Source: Tumebacillus flagellatus (GTDB taxonomy: Bacteria; Bacillota; Bacilli; Tumebacillales; Tumebacillaceae). From it: 64,000 nt of DNA. A model generated the notes under the pieces. The model ran no database searches and was not told the DNA's origin. It saw only the letters and a program-made list of their open reading frames with translations. Positions 37,528 through 45,415 of this stretch are shown here, piece by piece. Made by a program: the position numbers and the translations under genes. The first letter of the stretch is position 1. Each line of letters starts with the position of its first letter. The stretch is taken from assembly GCF_000714935.1 (NCBI RefSeq), contig NZ_JMIR01000009.1, positions 1-64,000 of the forward strand, read 5' to 3'.

Positions 37528-37869
37528 ATGGATTGGCTGATCGGCCATCTCGTGGGTGACTACCTTCTGCAGAACGACTGGATGGCGCTGAACAAGAAAA
37601 AAAAATCATGGCGAGGCGAGTTGGCGTGCAACGTGCACTGTGTGTTGTGGACGCTCAGCGTCCTTTTGTTCACGGGCTGGTGGGATTGGCGGCATGCGCT
37701 GTTGGTCTACTTGTCCCACTACATCTTGGATCGCTCGCCGCTCATCAAGATCATCGTCAATTTCATCAACATCGGCAAGCCGCAACCGTGGGTGTACATC
37801 ATGTATGACAACACGCTGCACTTGCTGTTCCTCTATTTGATCGACAAATTCGTACCGTTCACGGGGTGA
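37528..37869 (+). CDS. DUF3307 family membrane protein
   Basis: A 113-residue protein with about three membrane segments. It starts with the DUF3307 hallmark WLIGHLVGDYLLQNDWMA, then has a basic KKKK loop and conserved HYILDRSPLIK. Characterised function is lacking for the family. It lies eight bases after the preceding gene and four before the HD-GYP gene, so it belongs to the same operon. Confidence 0.82.
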   Translation: MDWLIGHLVGDYLLQNDWMALNKKKKSWRGELACNVHCVLWTLSVLLFTGWWDWRHALLVYLSHYILDRSPLIKIIVNFINIGKPQPWVYIMYDNTLHLLFLYLIDKFVPFTG

Positions 37870-37873
37870 GAGA

Positions 37874-38992
37874 ATGTTACGCCCAGAAGACATGCTGAAG
37901 GTCATCTTCGGCTATACCGCACGCATTGCCAACGAGCGCAAGTTAGACAACATCCTCTTGCTCATGGCCGACATGGGACGAGAGATGATTCAAGCGGACC
38001 GCTGCACGCTGTGGCTGCTCGACCGCGAATCGAACGAACTGCGCACGCGCGTGGCGCACAACGTCAGCGAGATGCGCATCCCGGCGAATTCCGGTCTCGT
38101 CGGGCACACGATCTTGACCGGGCAGTCGGTGATCATCGAGGACGCCTACCGCGACGCCCGCTTCAACCAAGAAGTGGACAAAGCCACCGGATACCGCACC
38201 AAATCGATTCTCGTCATCCCGATTCGCGACAGTGAGGGCGAGATCATGGGCGCTTTTCAAGCGATCAACAAAACCACGCCGGAGGCGGTGTTCGAGCCGC
38301 GCGACATCGAGTTTTTGACGCTCGCGGCGTACTACTCCGGCAAGTCGCTGGAAGCGGCGATGCTCGCCAACGAAATCGAAGAAACACAGCGTGAGATTAT
38401 CTTCGTGATGGGCGAGGTGGGAGAGACCCGCTCCAAAGAGACGGGCTACCACGTCAAGCGCGTCGCGGAGTATTCCAAGATCCTCGCGCTGGGGTACGGC
38501 TTGAGTGAAGAGGAAGCCGATCTGATCAAGACCGCCTCGCCGATGCACGACATCGGCAAAGTCGCGATCCCCGACTCGATTTTGAAAAAACCGGGGAGGC
38601 TGACTCCGGAAGAATTCGAGCATATGAAGCAGCATACGACCATCGGCTACAACCTGATGAAAAACTCCAAGCGCCGCATCTTGAAAGCGGCGGCGACGAT
38701 CGCGCTGCAGCACCATGAGCGATGGAACGGCACCGGCTACCCGTACGGTCTCAAAGAGGGCGAAATCCATCTCTACGGCCGCATCACCGCCGTCGCCGAC
38801 GTGTTTGACGCCCTCGGCAGCGAACGCGTGTATAAAAAGGCGTGGGAGCTCGACCGCATTCTGGAACTGTTCCGCGAAGAGCGCGGTCAGCACTTCGACC
38901 CGGACCTGGTTGATATATTCTTCGAGAACCTCGACAAATTTGTGGAGATCAAGGAAACCTACCAAGACGAAGGCGTACCGCTTGAACTATAA
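37874..38992 (+). CDS. GAF - HD-GYP domain c-di-GMP phosphodiesterase
   Basis: A 372-residue cytoplasmic protein. The GAF sensor domain is about 15-160. The HD-GYP domain is about 175-360, with His225-Asp226 in MHDIGK and HHERWNGTGYP beginning at His280, the motif expected of c-di-GMP hydrolases. It probably breaks down c-di-GMP in response to a GAF ligand. It is the last gene of the kinase-cyclase operon, putting cAMP synthesis and c-di-GMP breakdown under one promoter. The PilZ protein at 22699 is a possible downstream receptor. Confidence 0.9.
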   Translation: MLRPEDMLKVIFGYTARIANERKLDNILLLMADMGREMIQADRCTLWLLDRESNELRTRVAHNVSEMRIPANSGLVGHTILTGQSVIIEDAYRDARFNQEVDKATGYRTKSILVIPIRDSEGEIMGAFQAINKTTPEAVFEPRDIEFLTLAAYYSGKSLEAAMLANEIEETQREIIFVMGEVGETRSKETGYHVKRVAEYSKILALGYGLSEEEADLIKTASPMHDIGKVAIPDSILKKPGRLTPEEFEHMKQHTTIGYNLMKNSKRRILKAAATIALQHHERWNGTGYPYGLKEGEIHLYGRITAVADVFDALGSERVYKKAWELDRILELFREERGQHFDPDLVDIFFENLDKFVEIKETYQDEGVPLEL

Positions 38993-39031
38993 AAAAGCCA
39001 GTCTCGCGAATCCCGTGAGACTGGCTTTTTT
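38991..39031. terminator. Bidirectional intrinsic terminator
   Basis: A long stem AAAAAAGCCAGTCTC/GAGACTGGCTTTTTT separates the convergent HD-GYP and HAD genes. Confidence 0.88.
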
Positions 39032-39690
39032 TACAACAGGTGCAGGAGTTCGGGCAGCGATTGAATTTCGTGATCGGCAGGCTTAAGCTCTTCGATCCAC
39101 GCCACCGAGTTCGGGAACCACACGGTCTTCATTCCGGCTTGCCGCGCGCCGTCGATGTCGTTGCGGGGGTGATCGCCGACGAAGAGGCACCGATTCGCCG
39201 GCACGCCCAACCGCTCGGCGGCAAGGTGAAACAGCGCCGGGTCGGGCTTGCGGAGACCCTCTGCTTCGGAGATCAGCACCGCGTCCACGAGGTCGGTCAA
39301 CCCGAGCACGGAGATCCCCAGCGATTGCATCTCCGTCAGACCGTTCGTGACGATGCCGAGCTTGAGCCCTCGTTCCCGCAACGTGGCCAGCGTTTCGACC
39401 AGACCCGGAAATCCTTGCGCGAACCGGTTGCAACGGCTGTAGTACTCGTCGATCAGCGATTCGGCGGACAACTCGCGCACGTCGAACTCTTCCAATAATT
39501 GGCGGTATACGATAGACTTATGGACGTATCCAAACGCGTCCAATTCCCAGAAACGGGCTTGGAGCGTCTCCACGGGCACATGTGCCCACGCCCCCGGCCA
39601 GCGGGCGTGCTGGTCTTGCAAAAACAACCGCACCGACCGACTGCGGTCGAGCAGCGTCTCGTCCAGATCAAACAAAACAGCTTGCACCAC
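39031..39690 (-). CDS. HAD-superfamily hydrolase
   Basis: A 219-residue Rossmann-fold phosphatase of the YjjG/pyrimidine nucleotidase-like type. Motif I is AVLFDLDETLLDRS (nucleophile and acid/base Asp), motif II LGIVTNG, motif III Lys in GLRKPDPALF and motif IV FVGDHPRNDIDGA. It is likely a cytoplasmic phosphomonoesterase with unknown substrate. The GTG at 39690 follows GAGGTG by six bases. It is divergent from the APH-type kinase, with which it shares a 32-base intergenic space. Confidence 0.87.
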   Translation of the reverse strand: MVQAVLFDLDETLLDRSRSVRLFLQDQHARWPGAWAHVPVETLQARFWELDAFGYVHKSIVYRQLLEEFDVRELSAESLIDEYYSRCNRFAQGFPGLVETLATLRERGLKLGIVTNGLTEMQSLGISVLGLTDLVDAVLISEAEGLRKPDPALFHLAAERLGVPANRCLFVGDHPRNDIDGARQAGMKTVWFPNSVAWIEELKPADHEIQSLPELLHLL

Positions 39691-39722
39691 AACGTTCACC
39701 TCACACACAGGAGTTTGATGTT

Positions 39723-40856
39723 ATGAAAAACCTGCTTGCCAAGCACTACGGACTGCTTAACGCGGACATCTCGCGTCTCCCGCTCGGAGCGGTCAACCGC
39801 AACTTCCTCGTCCACGCCGAGGGACAAGCGTATGTACTCAAGCAATATGCAACGGCGAGCTACACCCCCGAGCATATCGCACACACCTGCGACGTGCAAT
39901 TCCAATTGAGAGAGGCAGGACTTCCTGTACCGGAAATCCTGCGGAACAAAGCAGGAGAGTGGATTACGCCGATTGAAGCCGAGCTTCCCGTTTCGCAAAC
40001 GATGCGAAACCGAGCGGGAGAGGGGAATGCAACGGGGGTCGAAGCGGTGAGGAGTCCATCGCACGAGACGGAAGGGAGTCCATCCGCCGGGACGGGCTTT
40101 CTCGTCCTGAGCCGTTTCGTATCGGGTGAACACCAACTGCGCGGGAGCATCTCCGAGAAAGCCGCGTACAACAGCGGCGTCCTGCTCGCCCGTCTGCACG
40201 AGCAGATGTCCGCCATGCCGAACGCGAAGCCGTTTGCCATGAAGCCGCTCCAAGACGCTCTGCGCGACACGGAGAGCCTGCTGCACAGAGCGGAGCAGGT
40301 GCGCCGCCGCAGCGCCGTGGACGAAACCGCCTGCGCCGTCCTGCGCTATAAACTCCAAGCCATGAAGCAACTCGAAGACCTCTCCGCCGTCTCGGAAAAA
40401 CTGCCCGCCCAATGGGTGCACGGCGACTACCACGAAGTCAACCTGCTCTTCACCCCGGAACAGGAAGTTGCCGCCGTGTTCGACTTTGACAACTTGCGCT
40501 GCATGCCGCGGGGCCTGGAATTCATGCGGTCGCTCTCCTTGATGTTCTCCAGCGGGCCGCGCGGACTCGAAGAGGGCGCGTATGCGTTTTTTGAAGGATA
40601 TGCACGATACACGAACGACCTCACCGAAGCGGAACTCGCGCTCTACGTCCCCTTGCGCCGCTACTACGCGCTCACCCGCCACTGGCCGATTCAGCAGCGT
40701 TACGAAACCCCGGACTTGTACGACGAACGCTGGGACAAATTCATCACACCGCCGTCCGACTGGTGGGAAGTCCACGGGAAAACGGTTACAGAACGACTTC
40801 TGCACATCTGGGCCCGTTGTCAGCGAAAAACCCTTGACGGAGAAACGAGCTTTTGA
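39723..40856 (+). CDS. APH/CotS-type phosphotransferase with an internal duplicated segment
   Basis: A 377-residue kinase-fold protein with the APH catalytic motif WVHGDYHEVNLL (H233, D235) and the metal-binding AVFDFDNLR. The family includes aminoglycoside and choline kinases and the spore-coat associated CotS/YutH group; the substrate is unknown. AGGAG lies nine bases before the ATG. Between about residues 68 and 108 the sequence GLPVPEILRNKAGEW...IEA is followed by a diverged copy (ELPVSQTMRNRAGEG...VEA), an in-frame tandem duplication that lengthens a loop. Confidence 0.85.
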   Translation: MKNLLAKHYGLLNADISRLPLGAVNRNFLVHAEGQAYVLKQYATASYTPEHIAHTCDVQFQLREAGLPVPEILRNKAGEWITPIEAELPVSQTMRNRAGEGNATGVEAVRSPSHETEGSPSAGTGFLVLSRFVSGEHQLRGSISEKAAYNSGVLLARLHEQMSAMPNAKPFAMKPLQDALRDTESLLHRAEQVRRRSAVDETACAVLRYKLQAMKQLEDLSAVSEKLPAQWVHGDYHEVNLLFTPEQEVAAVFDFDNLRCMPRGLEFMRSLSLMFSSGPRGLEEGAYAFFEGYARYTNDLTEAELALYVPLRRYYALTRHWPIQQRYETPDLYDERWDKFITPPSDWWEVHGKTVTERLLHIWARCQRKTLDGETSF

Positions 40857-40962
40857 TATATTCATCCCTGTCGTCATTTTTCGACAGATTGGATTTCCGC
40901 CACTCTCGTTTCATCGCTTCCCGTATTTAACCCGGGAAGATGACCATAGATTTCCCCGTATC

Positions 40963-40995
40963 CAGCCCTGGGCGTCCACCGCTCAGGGCTTTTTG
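40963..40995 (+). terminator. Intrinsic terminator
   Basis: AGCCCTGGGCG pairs with a GCTCAGGGCT arm, followed by five T; it isolates the twin-peptide genes from the upstream kinase gene. Confidence 0.75.
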
Positions 40996-41093
40996 ATTTG
41001 AAAAAAAAGTTTTGGATTTGTTTGTGGCGGAGTAATAAAGCAAACACTCTGTAAATAAATATTGAAACATGAACGACGAGAGGGGGTGCCCCG

Positions 41094-41174
41094 ATGAGCA
41101 AATGGATCTCTGTTGAGCCGCTGTGGATCGCCGTTGAACCGCTGTGGATTCCGATTGACGCCGATACCGTCTGA
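41094..41174 (+). CDS. Twin Trp-heptad micropeptide, copy 1 (26 aa)
   Basis: A 26-codon gene with AGGGGG seven bases before ATG. The peptide begins MSKWISVEPLW and repeats a seven-residue unit, WISVEPL then WIAVEPL, before a short divergent tail IPIDADTV. Trp occurs at positions 4, 11 and 18. Coding status is supported by copy 2 (41218): over the first 18 codons the two differ at six third positions, all silent, and at the start codon (ATG versus GTG), with no amino-acid change. No known family is recognised. It could be a secreted or modified peptide precursor, a signalling peptide or a membrane-active peptide. Confidence 0.75.
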   Translation: MSKWISVEPLWIAVEPLWIPIDADTV

Positions 41175-41217
41175 GACAAGTGAACGGAAGGCGCACAACT
41201 CTTAGGGGGTGAATTCA

Positions 41218-41298
41218 GTGAGCAAATGGATCTCCGTTGAACCGCTTTGGATCGCAGTTGAGCCGCTTTGGCTCCCGGTGGTGCCGGTGGCTGAATAA
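41218..41298 (+). CDS. Twin Trp-heptad micropeptide, copy 2 (26 aa)
   Basis: A second 26-codon gene 43 bases after copy 1, starting GTG with AGGGGG eight bases upstream. The first 18 residues are identical to copy 1 (two WI[S/A]VEPL heptads ending in Trp18); the tail differs (LPVVPVAE). It has the same length, its own ribosome binding site and a strong terminator 32 bases downstream. The invariant heptad part and variable tail suggest that the heptads are the functional part. Function is unknown. Confidence 0.75.
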   Translation: MSKWISVEPLWIAVEPLWLPVVPVAE

Positions 41299-41329
41299 GT
41301 CCCCTGCAAAAAACCTATGAACATAACGC

Positions 41330-41361
41330 GAGGCCGTGGGAGATTCCCCGGCCTCTTTTTT
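41330..41361 (+). terminator. Intrinsic terminator of the twin-peptide unit
   Basis: GAGGCCGTGGG pairs with CCCCGGCCTC around loop AGATT, followed by six T. Confidence 0.85.
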
Positions 41362-41370
41362 GTTGCTTTT

Positions 41371-41805
41371 TTAGTTGCGGCGGCGGTAGGGAAGGTCCGG
41401 CACGATGTCCGGACCTTTCGTTTTTTCGATCCAATCGAGTTCCGCCATCGCGAGGTATTCGAAGTTCTCGGCGACGTGTTTGTCGCCGTGCGCCCGGATG
41501 CTTTGGATGATCGGGTAGCAGGCGAGGTAGAACTGGTTGATGTACCAGACGTCAAACAGCAGATCGGGATGCACCAGTCCGTTTTTGAACAGGGTGCCGG
41601 TCATCTCGAAGAAGCGGTAGACCCGGTAGAAGTGCCGGTTCTCCGGCGACGTCTCCGGGTAGAGCTCGCGAAACTCCTCGATGCTTGCCGCTTTCATTTC
41701 ATGCAGCAACCATTGGCGGGACGCGTACATCGCGTCCGATTCAAACTCTTGGTACAGCTTCAACAGCAGGTCGGCGTCTTGCAACATCGGGCGGTCAACA
41801 GCCAC
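41371..41805 (-). CDS. Small helical protein (DUF4760-like)
   Basis: A 144-residue all-helical cytoplasmic protein without signal or membrane segment. The pattern (LLLKLYQEFESDAMYASRQW, then FYRVYRFFEMTGTLFKNGLV) resembles DUF4760 proteins, which have no assigned function. GTG start with GGAGG ten bases upstream, overlapping the end of the MFS gene region by translation coupling distance (seven bases). Last gene of the radical SAM-MFS cluster. Confidence 0.7.
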   Translation of the reverse strand: MAVDRPMLQDADLLLKLYQEFESDAMYASRQWLLHEMKAASIEEFRELYPETSPENRHFYRVYRFFEMTGTLFKNGLVHPDLLFDVWYINQFYLACYPIIQSIRAHGDKHVAENFEYLAMAELDWIEKTKGPDIVPDLPYRRRN

Positions 41806-41811
41806 GTGAGG

Positions 41812-43065
41812 TCATCCTCCAATCGAGATGTCAGCTGAGGTTTCGGCTTGCAGCCGGGAGAGGCGGGATTTCAGGTAGAAGATCAAAGCGAGCGTCGAGA
41901 CGGCGAGGATCACCGTCAGCAGTTTGCCCCCTTGCGAGATCGGGAGCAGGTCGCTGATCGCCGAGAACAGCGGCAGGGAAATTCCGTAGGCGAGGCGCGA
42001 CATCGACATCCACGACGCGTAGACGCGGCCGCGAATCGAGGTGTCGGAGAACGTCAGCAGCGACGTTTCGGTGACGATGTTCACGCCGGACTGGAAGATG
42101 TTCGTCAAGAGCAGCAACGCCAAGAACAGCGGCCAGTTGTGGATCGAGAACGTCACGCCAAGCCCGATGCCGTACAGGATGTTGAACGGGAAGTAGATTT
42201 TGAAAAAAGCCGAGTCGTCAAACGGTTGTTTTTTGAAATAGCGCTTGATAAAAAACGCCCCGATGATGTAGGCGATCGCCGTGATCGAATAGCCGATCCC
42301 GATGCCGGTGTTGCCCGCTTGCAGCTCGTTCAAGATGTACAGCGAGAAGAGGATGTACACATAGCCCAAGCAGAAGTCGCGCCAGAACTGGAGATTGTAG
42401 ACGGCGACCAGCTGCGGGCGGTTTTTGACATAGACGATGCCTTCCTTGACTTGTTGCAGGTAGGGCACGCGGGCTTTGACTTCGGTCGGATTCGCCGTCG
42501 AGTAGCGGATGAACAAGATGCAGACGGCGGAGAACAGGTAGGAGACGGCGTCGTACCAGAGCACGGAGTACGGCCCGATCCAGTCGGCGACAAACCCTCC
42601 GAGCGCCGTGGCGACCGCCATCGCGACGGAGTTCAGCAGCGCGAATGACGAGGTGGCTTGCACGATCTTCTCCTTGCCGACCAACTCCGGCATCATCACG
42701 GCGCGGGCGGGGGCGAACATCGCGGACACCAGCGCCGAGAGCGAGATGAACAGGTAGACGAGCCAGATGTTTTGCATCCACGCGCCGAGGATCACCCCGG
42801 CGGAGAACACGAAGCGCAGGACGTCGGCGGTGATCATGATTTTTTTCTTGTTCCAGCGGTCGACGAACGGCCCGAGGATGATCCCGCCGAACAGCACGGG
42901 GAGGACGCTGGCGATAAACATGCCGCCGACGGCGCTGGCGTGCGGGTAGAGATTGTACGTCACGCCGATCAACGCGATCGTTTTGAACCAGTCGCCAAAC
43001 AGTGACACCAGTTGTCCGAGGTAGAGAAGCGTGAAGTTGCGATTGGCAAACAGTGAAGACTTCAT
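41812..43065 (-). CDS. MFS exporter (macrolide/siderophore efflux-like)
   Basis: A 417-residue protein with twelve predicted membrane segments. The N-terminus FANRNFTLLYLGQLVSLFGDW and the loop GPFVDRWNKKKIMITADVLR place it in the MFS group containing macrolide efflux MefA and enterobactin exporter EntS-like proteins. The ATG at 43065 has GGAGG seven bases upstream; the frame extends to 43113 without support. It probably exports a drug, peptide or small molecule. It lies between a radical SAM gene and a small helical protein gene on one strand. Confidence 0.88.
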   Translation of the reverse strand: MKSSLFANRNFTLLYLGQLVSLFGDWFKTIALIGVTYNLYPHASAVGGMFIASVLPVLFGGIILGPFVDRWNKKKIMITADVLRFVFSAGVILGAWMQNIWLVYLFISLSALVSAMFAPARAVMMPELVGKEKIVQATSSFALLNSVAMAVATALGGFVADWIGPYSVLWYDAVSYLFSAVCILFIRYSTANPTEVKARVPYLQQVKEGIVYVKNRPQLVAVYNLQFWRDFCLGYVYILFSLYILNELQAGNTGIGIGYSITAIAYIIGAFFIKRYFKKQPFDDSAFFKIYFPFNILYGIGLGVTFSIHNWPLFLALLLLTNIFQSGVNIVTETSLLTFSDTSIRGRVYASWMSMSRLAYGISLPLFSAISDLLPISQGGKLLTVILAVSTLALIFYLKSRLSRLQAETSADISIGG

Positions 43066-43086
43066 GGGCGAGCCTCCATTCAAAGA

Positions 43087-43109
43087 GACCGCCAGGGTCG
43101 CTGGCGGTC
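43087..43109 (-). other. Hairpin between radical SAM and MFS genes
   Basis: GACCGCCAG/CTGGCGGTC is a perfect 9-bp stem with a 5-base loop. On the minus strand it is followed only by TCTCTTT, so it is a weak terminator, attenuator or RNA-processing hairpin rather than a full stop. Confidence 0.5.
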
Positions 43110-43124
43110 GCAAGTTTATGAAGC

Positions 43125-44486
43125 TTAGGAGAGCGAGATCAGGTCGTTCGATTCAAACCACTGACGATCTTGCTGCGTGCGCTCCACATAGCGGTTGTAG
43201 TACACGAGTTGGTCGTCCGGAATCAAGTCGATCATCATGTTCAAGTAGAACTTCTTGCCTTCCTCCGTCATGACCAGATCGTTGCCGTCGCGCGCGATCA
43301 GGCCCTGTTGCTCGAAACGGTTCAGCTTCTCGAAGTAATCCGGGGCGAGGCCGAGCGTGTTCAAGTAGTCCTGCGAAATGCGCATGACTTTCGGGAAGAA
43401 GATCAGCGCGCGCTCCTTGGCATGGTATTCAAACGCGGTACGGATCGGCAGACGGCCGGCCTCGACGGCGGCGATGTACTTGTCGAGTTCGACTTCGTTG
43501 TTGTGCGACAGGCCGGAGAGCGAGGAGGAAGCGGAGAGGCCGCAGCCGATGTATTCATCCTCATAACGGCCGTAGATCGTCTCGCCGAACATGAAGCGGT
43601 TGTAGCGCGCATCCTTGCGGGTGAACGTGTAGACGTACGTTTGGTCGTAGCCGTTGTCGCGCAGGTAGTTCACGGCAAACTGTTGGAGCGCCAGTTTGTC
43701 GTCGGCGTTCGGCGGCATCTCGATCTTGCCGTTTTTCATCATGTTCAAGAAGCCCTTGGACGTGACGAGGTACTCCAGCGGATAAGCGTCGACAGAGGTC
43801 GTCGCCAGCTGCTTCGCTTGGTAGAGGTCTTGCTCCAAGCGTTCGAGCGTTTGGCCCGGCAGTTGATAGAGCAGGTCCATGTTGTGCGCTTTGAAGTACT
43901 TCTCGCCGAGATCGCGGGTGCGCAGGATCTCATCGTAACTCGCCGTCAAGTTGAAGATTCTGCGGTATTCCGGATCAAACGTCTGCACGCCAAACGAGAT
44001 GCGGTTGACGCCGACGGCGTGCATCGCCTGCAACTTGTCTTCGGTCGCCGATTTCGCTTCCACTTCGAACGACCATTCGCAGTCGGAGGCGAGCGTGAAG
44101 TTCGCGTGGATGGCGCGGCCGAGCTGTTCGATTTGCGCCGGAGTCAGCACCGACGGGGTGCCGCCGCCGAAGTAGATCGAGGAGAGTTCAAAGCCTTTGA
44201 TGTACTCGGTGTTGCCGACCATCGCCAATTCCTTCGCCAGCGCGTCCACGTAGGGCTGGAGTTTGTCTTGGTAGTTGGTCGAGCGGATGAACGGGCAGAA
44301 CGTGCAGATCGTGTCGCAGAACGGGATGTGCACGTACAAGGCCTTCTTGCCGTTCGGGTTGGACTTCGTGGAGAGGAACTGAGAAGCCCGCGGCTCGGCG
44401 TTCTCCAGCGAGCCGTCCCCTTGGAACGGATAGAGGTAGTTCCACATCGTCGGAAGTTTTTTGTACGAGGTCTCGTGATTTGCCAT
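43125..44486 (-). CDS. HemN/HutW-like radical SAM protein
   Basis: A 453-residue radical SAM enzyme. The 4Fe-4S motif is in HIPFCDTICTFCPF (C-x3-C-x2-C, about residue 57 on), followed by the YFGGGTPSVLTPAQI and GVNRISFGVQTFDPEYRRIF blocks of the coproporphyrinogen oxidase-like family. The CPF after the third Cys is more like HutW/ChuW heme-degrading enzymes or HemN-like methyltransferases than housekeeping HemW (CPYCDF). A C-terminal HemN-type domain is present. GAAGTTCGCCCC precedes the ATG with only a weak ribosome binding site. The substrate is unknown. Confidence 0.85.
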   Translation of the reverse strand: MANHETSYKKLPTMWNYLYPFQGDGSLENAEPRASQFLSTKSNPNGKKALYVHIPFCDTICTFCPFIRSTNYQDKLQPYVDALAKELAMVGNTEYIKGFELSSIYFGGGTPSVLTPAQIEQLGRAIHANFTLASDCEWSFEVEAKSATEDKLQAMHAVGVNRISFGVQTFDPEYRRIFNLTASYDEILRTRDLGEKYFKAHNMDLLYQLPGQTLERLEQDLYQAKQLATTSVDAYPLEYLVTSKGFLNMMKNGKIEMPPNADDKLALQQFAVNYLRDNGYDQTYVYTFTRKDARYNRFMFGETIYGRYEDEYIGCGLSASSSLSGLSHNNEVELDKYIAAVEAGRLPIRTAFEYHAKERALIFFPKVMRISQDYLNTLGLAPDYFEKLNRFEQQGLIARDGNDLVMTEEGKKFYLNMMIDLIPDDQLVYYNRYVERTQQDRQWFESNDLISLS

Positions 44487-44764
44487 CTGAGAAGTTCGCC
44501 CCTTGTCAGGATGAAAATATCATCCTCTTTTTATGTTTGTCAATTATAAATAGTATAAATTTAATGAGATGTATTGGTTTACCTCTATCACCCCTTTGAT
44601 TTGTTAGCGAGTATTTCATCCCATCTACTCTTAACGATACGCTGAAATCAAATAAACATGTTTTGAATTTTTCGGAGTCCTGAAGAGAATTTGGTATAGC
44701 TCCCAAACCAAGCGGCAAAACTGAACTCAGGCATTGTCTGTTTTTTCTTGAGGAGGGTTTGCCT

Positions 44765-45415
44765 ATGAATCCGGGCGTACAAGCGAACATCATCACGCTC
44801 GTGCTGATCATCCTCGTCCTGAGCGGATGGGGAGAGCGGGTGTTGCGCGACGCCAACATCTCGCCGCGCACCGCTGCCGTCGGGCTTTTGCTGTATGTAT
44901 TGGCGGACGGGTTTTCGATCACGTTGCCGCAGGACGTGCATCTCGACGCCGCCGGTTTGCTGTTGCCGCTCTGTCTGACGGCGCTCGCCATGCGGGCCGG
45001 TCCAAACGCGGGAGCCCGCGTGTCGTGGTGGATCGGCTGTTTGACGATCTCGTCCGTCACCGTCGTGCTGATGACGTTGGTGCCGCTCGACCCGGCGTTT
45101 TTTCCGCTGGAAGGGCCGGCGCTGTATCCGGTCGCGGCGGCGTTGGTTTCGGTCGTCTCCGTGCGGCGTCCGTTTTTCGCCGTTTCGATGGCGGTGATGG
45201 GGTTGGCGCTCGGGACGGTGATCGACCCGTGGCTGCACGCGCGCGTCGATGTGCACACGTATCTGTTTGGCGGGCGGGAGATGCAGGACTGGATGGCGTT
45301 TGCCGCGATGGGCGTGCTGTTGACGCACTATCCGTACAACGCGGCCGTCCGGCTGCTCACCCGCTTCATCCGCCTGATTTTCAAACGACGAGAGGAGGGC
45401 CCGGAGAGTGTCTGA
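44765..45415 (+). CDS. YphA-like polytopic membrane protein
   Basis: A 216-residue protein with six to seven hydrophobic segments and no catalytic motif. It precedes the YIEGIA gene (overlap of eight bases, 45408-45415), the same order as yphA-yphB in B. subtilis, although sequence similarity was judged only by topology. GAGGAGGG lies seven bases before the ATG at 44765. A role in the sporulating cell envelope is inferred from its partner. Confidence 0.75.
   Translation: MNPGVQANIITLVLIILVLSGWGERVLRDANISPRTAAVGLLLYVLADGFSITLPQDVHLDAAGLLLPLCLTALAMRAGPNAGARVSWWIGCLTISSVTVVLMTLVPLDPAFFPLEGPALYPVAAALVSVVSVRRPFFAVSMAVMGLALGTVIDPWLHARVDVHTYLFGGREMQDWMAFAAMGVLLTHYPYNAAVRLLTRFIRLIFKRREEGPESV

Noticed and set aside
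41094-41298. Possible CRISPR-like direct repeat
   Set aside because: Only two copies, and the differences are third-codon changes in two open frames with their own ribosome binding sites, so it is a gene duplication.
41202-41555. Minus-strand frame across the second micropeptide and its terminator
   Set aside because: Ser/Thr/Arg-rich translation, passes through a terminator hairpin and overlaps two better supported genes.
43125-44486. Calling the radical SAM gene housekeeping hemW
   Set aside because: The cluster motif is followed by PF rather than DF, and the gene is not in the usual lepA-hrcA neighbourhood, so only a family-level name is justified.
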